From: Ruminiclostridium josui JCM 17888
GTDB lineage: Bacteria; Bacillota; Clostridia; Acetivibrionales; DSM-1351
Direction of reading: 5' to 3'
Assembly: GCF_000526495.1 (NCBI RefSeq)
Contig: NZ_JAGE01000001.1
Coordinates: 3,096,001 to 3,160,000, forward strand
Length of the DNA stretch: 64,000 nucleotides
Below the pieces are notes generated by a model. It was not told where the DNA came from. It worked only from the letters and a program-made list of their open reading frames with translations, and ran no database searches. Positions 57,860-64,000 of the stretch are shown in pieces. The number at the start of each line of letters is the position of its first letter. Position 1 is the first letter of the stretch. The translations under genes and the position numbers were made by a program.

Positions 57860-60541
57860 ATGGGAAAAGAATTAAAGAGAATGAAATATTTTGACGGACT
57901 CTTTTTGAAGGCGGAAGACTATAAACAGGATAAAGAGTACATTAGGAGAATTCAGGGTTTCCATAACCGGTACTTACATACTTGGGGTATAGTCTGTGGT
58001 CTTGAGGTGAAGCCAGTAATAGACAGCAGTATGGAGGTTGTTGTTACAGAAGGAGCTGCACTGGACTTAACCAATATCGGAACTTATGGATTAGAAGAGA
58101 GTACCAGCAGGCAAATAATTATATACGAGGGGCATCCGGATAATCCACTTGATCTTTCGGACTATCCGGCAGAAGAAAACATTTATATCTTTGTTAGCTA
58201 TTGTGAAATCGAAGCTGATCGGGACAATGAGAAAGGTCAAGGTCAGGAAATACATTTATGGGAACGTGGAAAAATCAGTCACGCAAATAAAAAACCCGAA
58301 AACTGCAAAGAAAATATCATATTAGCAAGAGTTGTACCTAAAAAAGTTGAGAAAAAAATAACAAATAGCGACGGCAGTATCAGTACATATTATGAAGTAG
58401 TTGTAGACAGTACATGTATTTTTGAAGACGATGTTGACGGAACTCCTTTGAGAGTATATGCCGGTCCATATGCCAAAGTTTTAGAACTTAAAAAGTTTAT
58501 TTTCAAATTAGGTGAAGATTTAAATAACATGCCTAATATTTCTTCAATACCTGAAGAAGATAAAGTTAATGTCCAACAACTTGATATAGATTCCAAATAT
58601 GTGAAATTTAATGGCAATGTGGACGTAGTTAATGATTTAAAGTTTGAAGGAAGTTTAATCCACAAAAAAGACGGTGAAACTATGGGGGAACTTCTCGTCA
58701 ATAAGAGCTTCTTTCAAGTAAACAGCAAAAATGATGATTGTCCTGAAATCTGGAAACTTAGGGACGGAGGTCTTGAAGTTTTTCGTGGAGGCCTTGAAGG
58801 TACACCTGATGCCAGAATAGTATGGTCTGAGAGCGACAAAGTGTGGAAAGCAGGACTAGGAAATGATCTTTATCCTATTGTATACGGGGATACGTGGGAG
58901 AAGCTAAATAATAAGGATAAAAGGCATTTTACTGATAATATGCATGAACACAGCAAACTATTTTCTTCAACTAAAGGAACAATGTTGTCTGTAAATGAAG
59001 TCGGAGACATATCTTCTTTAGTAAATATGGTATTTCCCCAAAAAGACATATCATTTTTATCAGGTTCACTGTCATGTTATGGAGACGGTAAATCATTTGC
59101 AAATAATGATGTAGATGGCCCTGTATTAACAGGAAAAAAGAACGGTATTCTCGGCACAGCTGAGAATGATCAGAAGCTGGTTCTTTCCTGGAAAAACAAC
59201 GGGAATGTTGGTATTGGAACAATAAATCCATCTGATACTCTTGAAGTTTGTGGCAGTACAAGAGTACTTGGAGGATTAAATCCAATAAGGTTTACTTCTC
59301 AATGGACTGCTTTTCCTGATATTACAACAAATCAGGCAGAAATATGTAATGATACAACAGTACACAAAGCCCTGATGATTGTAGGAAACCAGTCTGCAGG
59401 ACAGGGGAGGAAAGTAGCAATATGGGACAGGTTGGATGTTAACGGAGTACTAAGTATAAATGGAAACATGCAAGTTTCCAAGGGGCTGACCTTGAGTGCA
59501 GGAGCAGGCAATAATGGTATAATTTTTCCAAGTAACCCCGGTGGAGGTTCAGCGGACAGTGCTTGGATAAAGTATTATCCCAAATATGGAGAAGCATGTA
59601 CCTTGGAAATAGGTACTTCAAATGACAGTGACGACAACATATGTATTTTAACACCCAGCAATGTAGGGGTAGGGACCTATACACCCTTGGACAAATTGGA
59701 TGTGACTGGAACCGCACAATTTATGAGTGGCTTAAACCCCATACGTTTTACAAAAAAGTGGAGCGGATTCCCGGATATAGCCTCAAGAAATGCTGAAATA
59801 TCCAACGATACAGAAGACTATAAAACACTAATGATAGTAGGAAACAGATCGGGTGGACAGGGTAGAAAGGTTTCAATATGGGATCATCTGGATGTTAACG
59901 GACCATTAATAACTACCGGAAATATGCAGGTAAAGGGAGCAATAATACCGGGAGTTGGAAATTGCAACGTAAAAGGAATAATGTTTGAAAGACCTAAAAA
60001 CACTGATGATGCTGCGTGGATTAGATACTATTCAGATACACTCCGCGGAGGCGGAGAAAATATGACACTTGAGATAGGAATCGCAAATGACACAAATATT
60101 GAAACATACACACAAAATTATTTTGTTTCCACATGTCCTTGGAATATTCCTAACGGCTGTGGTTATTGGAAGACGGTAACCACTACAATAATAGGAAACA
60201 AGGGAGACAGAATACGTTTGAGGGCAAGCGGCGGTACATACATTGAAGGACACTTCTATTATACGTCTACAAAAGAAGCAAAAGAAAATATAAAGAAACT
60301 TAAAGAAGAAAAAGTAAGAAGTACCATTGATAGTCTTGAACCGGTTGAGTTTAATTTCAAAGGGGATAGGAAAAGAAAAACAATGGGCTTTATTGCAGAG
60401 GATGTTCCTGATATTCTTGCATCCGGTGATAAAAAAGCCATTAGCCCAATGGAAATACTTACGGTACTAGTAGGAGAAGTAAAAGAACAGGAAAATTTAA
60501 TTAAAAAACTCAAGAAAAAGGTTGCAGAATTGCAAGCCTGA
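57860..60541 (+). CDS. eCIS fibre 2 with S74 intramolecular chaperone
   Basis: 893 residues, paralogous to fibre 1 throughout: the same anchor (KRMKYFDGLFLKAEDYKQDK), two repeat modules (NPIRFTSQWTAFPD ... AIWDRLDVNG and NPIRFTKKWSGFPD ... SIWDHLDVNG) and a C-terminal S74 chaperone (STKEAKENIKKL, MGFIAEDVPDIL, ISPMEILTVLVGEV). The middle differs and has an extra Cys- and Tyr-bearing insert (CPWNIPNGCGYWKTV) near residue 770. Divergent centres with conserved ends suggest different binding specificities. CGGAGG precedes the ATG in the same upstream sequence as fibre 1, pointing to duplication. Confidence 0.82.
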   Translation: MGKELKRMKYFDGLFLKAEDYKQDKEYIRRIQGFHNRYLHTWGIVCGLEVKPVIDSSMEVVVTEGAALDLTNIGTYGLEESTSRQIIIYEGHPDNPLDLSDYPAEENIYIFVSYCEIEADRDNEKGQGQEIHLWERGKISHANKKPENCKENIILARVVPKKVEKKITNSDGSISTYYEVVVDSTCIFEDDVDGTPLRVYAGPYAKVLELKKFIFKLGEDLNNMPNISSIPEEDKVNVQQLDIDSKYVKFNGNVDVVNDLKFEGSLIHKKDGETMGELLVNKSFFQVNSKNDDCPEIWKLRDGGLEVFRGGLEGTPDARIVWSESDKVWKAGLGNDLYPIVYGDTWEKLNNKDKRHFTDNMHEHSKLFSSTKGTMLSVNEVGDISSLVNMVFPQKDISFLSGSLSCYGDGKSFANNDVDGPVLTGKKNGILGTAENDQKLVLSWKNNGNVGIGTINPSDTLEVCGSTRVLGGLNPIRFTSQWTAFPDITTNQAEICNDTTVHKALMIVGNQSAGQGRKVAIWDRLDVNGVLSINGNMQVSKGLTLSAGAGNNGIIFPSNPGGGSADSAWIKYYPKYGEACTLEIGTSNDSDDNICILTPSNVGVGTYTPLDKLDVTGTAQFMSGLNPIRFTKKWSGFPDIASRNAEISNDTEDYKTLMIVGNRSGGQGRKVSIWDHLDVNGPLITTGNMQVKGAIIPGVGNCNVKGIMFERPKNTDDAAWIRYYSDTLRGGGENMTLEIGIANDTNIETYTQNYFVSTCPWNIPNGCGYWKTVTTTIIGNKGDRIRLRASGGTYIEGHFYYTSTKEAKENIKKLKEEKVRSTIDSLEPVEFNFKGDRKRKTMGFIAEDVPDILASGDKKAISPMEILTVLVGEVKEQENLIKKLKKKVAELQA

Positions 60542-60602
60542 TATAAAGCTAAACTAATTAATAAGAGGATTATCATATCCACTAAAAAAGGAGGATTTAT
60601 TA

Positions 60603-60782
60603 ATGAAAGAAAAGATTGAAGAAAGAATTAAGGAATTAAAAGGTGAATTTGAAAATGGTCAAAAGATACTAGAGGACTTGGATGCTAAACGTGCAGGCCT
60701 CAACCAGACTCTTTTACGTATAAGCGGTGCTATACAGGCTTTAGAGGAATTAATGCCTGAAGAAAATGTTCCTGAGCAATAA
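60603..60782 (+). CDS. small coiled-coil protein paired with fibre 2
   Basis: 59 residues: MKEKIEERIKELKGEFENGQ, KILEDLDAKRAGLNQTLLRI, SGAIQALEELMPEENVPEQ. About half its residues match the fibre 1 partner at equal positions, with TLLRI-GAIQALEEL nearly unchanged. AAAAGGAGG is 8 bases upstream. The block fibre plus coiled coil is thus duplicated as a unit. Confidence 0.8.
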   Translation: MKEKIEERIKELKGEFENGQKILEDLDAKRAGLNQTLLRISGAIQALEELMPEENVPEQ

Positions 60783-60865
60783 AAGTTATAAAATGAACTG
60801 TACTTCTGTAAGTGAACATAAAAGGATTGGCACAGGAAAATCTGAGAAATTGGAGGAACAATAAA

Positions 60866-63800
60866 ATGTCAAACGAAATCAAGCGTATGAATTATTTCGA
60901 TGGACTATTGCTAAAAAAAGAAGACCTTGAGCTTGATCAAGACTATCATAAAAATTTTCACCGTATGCACAACAGGTTTTTTCATAACTGGGGAATTGTA
61001 GATGGCCTCAAGGTCGAAGCAGTAGGAAACTATCCTCAGGTAAAGGTGACTAAAGGACTGGCACTAAATAGTACAATAGATGAAAAAACTAAAGAGAAAA
61101 TCAGTCAGGAGATATGGATTAGTGATAACCATCCGGATAACCCCGTAAACTTATCTGAATATGATGTAAATGAAGATATTTACATCATGGTATCATATAA
61201 AGAAGTAGAATCAGATGTAGATATCAAAAAGGGCGGGGATAAAAAAATCCACATTTGGGAGCGCTCAGAAATAAAACACAGCAGAATTAAACCAGACCCG
61301 AAAACCAAGGACGAAATTACAGACATCATTGTAGCGCGTGTCAGGTTAAAGGATGCAGGCTCAGGACAAAAGACCATTGAAGGAATTTACGATACGGCAG
61401 AAGATGGAGTAGTACACGCTGTTACGCAGGGAACTTCACAGGAGTTTCAGAAAATTTCAATAGGTGCACAGGAAAAAACAAATCTTCCATACATAGACGG
61501 GCTTTCAGATCCAACCCTTGGTCAAAATGATGGATTGGAAGTTCATTCACCGTATACGAAATTTTCAGGTTCAGTAATAACAGGAAACTTAAAAGCAAAT
61601 GGTAATACAGATTTAAATGGAGCATTATCAGTTAATATTAATAATGTACCCGCCCTAAAAGTTGATTCAAAAGGCAGTGTGACTATATCCAAGACTGCTG
61701 CAGTAGCAGGTGTCCTGTCAGCGACGGGAGGACTTAATGTAAGCGGTGACAATACAACTATTGATACAACACATGTGGTTATGACTGGTAATATGCTTAC
61801 GGTAAACAAGTATACCCCAAAGGACAATGAAACAGAACCAAGATTACAGAGCAGTGGCGTTGAAGTATACAGAAGCAAAGAGCTTCCATATGCAAAACTG
61901 ATTTGGGATGAGAATGAAAAAGTTTGGAAGGCAGGAACCGACAAGAAGGACGATATTCCTGAAAGCGGTATATATAAGCTTGCATATGGTCCTGATTGGG
62001 ATGCAATGCATAATGGTTCAAATGTGGACAATCTTCATAAACACAGTTATATACATGATGCCAATGGAAATATTTCATTGACAGCTGAAGATGGAAATGT
62101 CAATGTAACCAACGATATAGTTGTAGGAGGAACAATAGTAACCCAAAATGGTATTGAAGTGCCGGGCAACGATTTGAAGGCGAAACTTATATGGAATAAA
62201 AGTGACCGTCGCTGGCAAATTGGTATAGAAAATGACATGTACAATATACCATATGGCAGAGCATGGGAAGATTTAACAACTGGCACAAATGCGGACTCAC
62301 TTCATACACACAGTGAAGTTTATAACAATGATGGAGATTTGGCAATAAGTGTAGGTCCCACAGGAGATGTTAAAATCAACTCGAATCTGACAGTGGGTGA
62401 AGACCTTACAGTACAAGGAACGCTGACGGTACTAAATCCGGCTACGGAATATAAGCAAATTAATCAGGTAGTCACAGAAAATGTAGTAATTGTCAATAAA
62501 CCTGATAATGGGCAAGCTCCTGTTAAAGAAGGTGGCTTGGAAGTATATCGTGGAGATGGTTATGAAAATGCAAGAATAATATGGGATGAAGGTAGCTCCA
62601 CATGGAAAATGGGAACAGGCAGTAATATGTCGGAAATACCATCAGGTATTGAGTGGGAGTACCTTACACATGGACAGGTTATTGACAATATGCACAGCCA
62701 TGGAAAACTTTCAATGGAGGATGGAACAGTAGTTGCAGCCGTTGACAAGAATGGTAATGTAGATATTGATAAAAATCTAAGTGTTTCAGGAAATCTTATT
62801 GTAGATAATGACGAGTATATTCAGGGTGACGTTGACGTAAAAGGTTCTGTTACAATAGATGGTGATTTGACTGTAATAGGAACTCCAACTGTAATCAAAC
62901 AAAATATTCTTGAAATAGAAAACAACACAATCATGGCCAACAAATATACAGGGGCAGCTCAGCCTATAAATAATGAAGGTGGTTTGGAAGTATATCGCGG
63001 CAGTGATTCTAATCAAGCACGACTTGTTTGGAATGAAAAAGAAGGAATCTGGAAAGTTGGCACAAAAAATTCCATGTACGAGCTTGCGTATGGAGATAAA
63101 TGGGAAGTTTTAACTAAGAATAAGATAGCTGATAACCTTCATTGGCATTCATCAGTATGTGATACCAAGGGTAATACTGCAATCAGTACTGTAGCAGATG
63201 ACAGAATCACAATAAATAAACCAACGGAGGTTAAAGGAGATCTTGATGTAACTGGAAACATAAATTTGACTGGAGACCTTAAAGTAGTTGGCTCAGTTAC
63301 AAATGTAGAGAAAACTGATCTTAAAGTCCAGGACAATGTAATACTTCTTAACAAATTTGATGGAGATGAAATACCTTTAAATGAAAGTGGATTAGAAATT
63401 TTCAGGGGAACTTCAAAAGACAATGCCCGATTGATATGGGATGAAAAGGATTCTATATGGAAAATAGGCGTTGGAAATAACCTTAGTGAAATAGCTTGTG
63501 GATCTGCATGGCAGAAACTTTCTAAAAAAGGTAACGCAGATGCTCTTCATACCCACGGTCAGCTTTACAATACAAAGGGCAACATACTTTCTTTAAGTAC
63601 AACATCAACAGGAAATGTTGACATAAAACACGACTTGACTGTAAGTCAAGACCTTACTGTATCCGGAAACCTTAATGTAAAAGGTGATGTAACAGCAATA
63701 AAAAGTACCAATATAGAACTTGAAGGTAACAAACTTACTATGAATAAAAGTGAGTCTGGAGAGGTTAAAAAGGGAACAAGTACTCTTTCGGTTTACAGGG

Positions 63801-64000
63801 GGCTTGATGAAAAAAGTGCAATTCTTAGTTGGGACGAAGAGGCAGGAGTATGGAAAATAGGAATGTCCGATTGGACCTGGGCTCAGGAATATAGTGGTCA
63901 GGAAATGGTTCCGTCGGGTAATTCAGCATGTTTGGTTGTTAACAATGATGGAAGTATACAGACTCCTATTGCAAAAATAGAGAAAGAATTAAGCACTGGA
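60866..64000 (+). CDS. eCIS fibre 3, modular, C-terminus beyond window
   Basis: At least 1045 residues, open to the window end. The N-terminal anchor matches fibres 1 and 2 (KRMNYFDGLLLKKEDLELDQ, MHNRFFHNWGIVDGL). From residue ~300 it consists of tandem beta modules of roughly 130-150 residues, each with GLEVYRG, a run like NARLIWDE-WKIG, a YGxxWExL block and LHTHS, followed by GNVxI and LTVxGDLxV stretches. At least four are visible (GLEVYRG-like at ~62540, ~62980, ~63390 and ~63790). No chaperone end is seen yet. GGAGGAAC precedes the ATG. Confidence 0.8.
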   Translation, partial: MSNEIKRMNYFDGLLLKKEDLELDQDYHKNFHRMHNRFFHNWGIVDGLKVEAVGNYPQVKVTKGLALNSTIDEKTKEKISQEIWISDNHPDNPVNLSEYDVNEDIYIMVSYKEVESDVDIKKGGDKKIHIWERSEIKHSRIKPDPKTKDEITDIIVARVRLKDAGSGQKTIEGIYDTAEDGVVHAVTQGTSQEFQKISIGAQEKTNLPYIDGLSDPTLGQNDGLEVHSPYTKFSGSVITGNLKANGNTDLNGALSVNINNVPALKVDSKGSVTISKTAAVAGVLSATGGLNVSGDNTTIDTTHVVMTGNMLTVNKYTPKDNETEPRLQSSGVEVYRSKELPYAKLIWDENEKVWKAGTDKKDDIPESGIYKLAYGPDWDAMHNGSNVDNLHKHSYIHDANGNISLTAEDGNVNVTNDIVVGGTIVTQNGIEVPGNDLKAKLIWNKSDRRWQIGIENDMYNIPYGRAWEDLTTGTNADSLHTHSEVYNNDGDLAISVGPTGDVKINSNLTVGEDLTVQGTLTVLNPATEYKQINQVVTENVVIVNKPDNGQAPVKEGGLEVYRGDGYENARIIWDEGSSTWKMGTGSNMSEIPSGIEWEYLTHGQVIDNMHSHGKLSMEDGTVVAAVDKNGNVDIDKNLSVSGNLIVDNDEYIQGDVDVKGSVTIDGDLTVIGTPTVIKQNILEIENNTIMANKYTGAAQPINNEGGLEVYRGSDSNQARLVWNEKEGIWKVGTKNSMYELAYGDKWEVLTKNKIADNLHWHSSVCDTKGNTAISTVADDRITINKPTEVKGDLDVTGNINLTGDLKVVGSVTNVEKTDLKVQDNVILLNKFDGDEIPLNESGLEIFRGTSKDNARLIWDEKDSIWKIGVGNNLSEIACGSAWQKLSKKGNADALHTHGQLYNTKGNILSLSTTSTGNVDIKHDLTVSQDLTVSGNLNVKGDVTAIKSTNIELEGNKLTMNKSESGEVKKGTSTLSVYRGLDEKSAILSWDEEAGVWKIGMSDWTWAQEYSGQEMVPSGNSACLVVNNDGSIQTPIAKIEKELSTG

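Noticed and set aside
36548-64000. Reading the tail genes as a prophage
   Set aside because: No capsid, terminase, portal, integrase or lysis genes, while eCIS-specific ATPase, DUF4255 and LysM hub genes are present.

Overview
The window is low-G+C Firmicutes DNA. Codon use, strong GGAGG-type ribosome binding sites, a TRAP (mtrB) gene, mutS2 and the mltG-trmR-trhP block point to a Clostridia member, most like the Ruminiclostridium/Hungateiclostridium group; that placement is inferred from gene content. Almost every host gene is on the + strand.

1-15.6 kb is ordinary chromosome: the 3' part of dnaE, mtrB, a small DUF2007-like gene, a thioesterase, pgsA, a DUF5685 gene overlapping a J-domain gene, two membrane proteins, an XRE-cupin regulator next to an acyl-CoA synthetase-like gene, mutS2, typA, mltG, and a trmR-trhP pair expected to make 5-methoxyuridine at tRNA position 34.

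15.6-27.4 kb is a complete type I-C CRISPR-Cas locus: a promoter, then cas3-cas5c-cas8c(cas11c)-cas7c-cas4-cas1-cas2, a leader, and an array of 53 repeats and 52 spacers. One spacer occurs twice, the last repeat is truncated, and cas8c carries an internal Shine-Dalgarno and start for the small subunit Cas11c. A decayed GNAT fragment and a class B penicillin-binding protein follow.

29.6-36.4 kb is a scrapyard of mobile elements: a 5'-truncated IS256-type transposase, an IS21-type istA/istB element with matching ends but two different flanks, and broken IS110 and IS256 pieces. Among them lies an orphan deaminase toxin tip followed by a SUKH-4-like immunity gene, a remnant of a polymorphic-toxin module.

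36.5-64 kb is a large extracellular contractile injection system (eCIS, phage-tail-like, Afp/PVC type) in apparent operon order: AAA+ ATPase, DUF4255 (Pvc16) protein, sheath, inner tube, a tail-assembly protein, a DUF6760-like reading frame, second tube protein, a 481-residue N/Q-repeat protein, LysM hub protein, gpD-like hub, gpV-like spike, PAAR tip, gp25, a giant baseplate-J protein, an intact IS110 insertion, a second baseplate-J-like protein, a tail protein I, and three paralogous long fibres, the first two each followed by a 58-59 residue coiled-coil protein. The third fibre runs off the window.

The most notable points are in the eCIS. The DUF6760 frame has no usual start codon and lies in the -1 frame just after a GGGGG run, a 5-nt spacer and a strong hairpin, which suggests programmed -1 frameshifting as in phage tail-assembly chaperones. 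The spike gene has lost its last ~43 codons to a one-base frameshift. No conventional tape measure is visible; the N/Q-repeat protein sits among the tube and hub genes. The IS110 copy inside the cluster carries a structured, promoter-bearing 5' region that looks like a bridge RNA.
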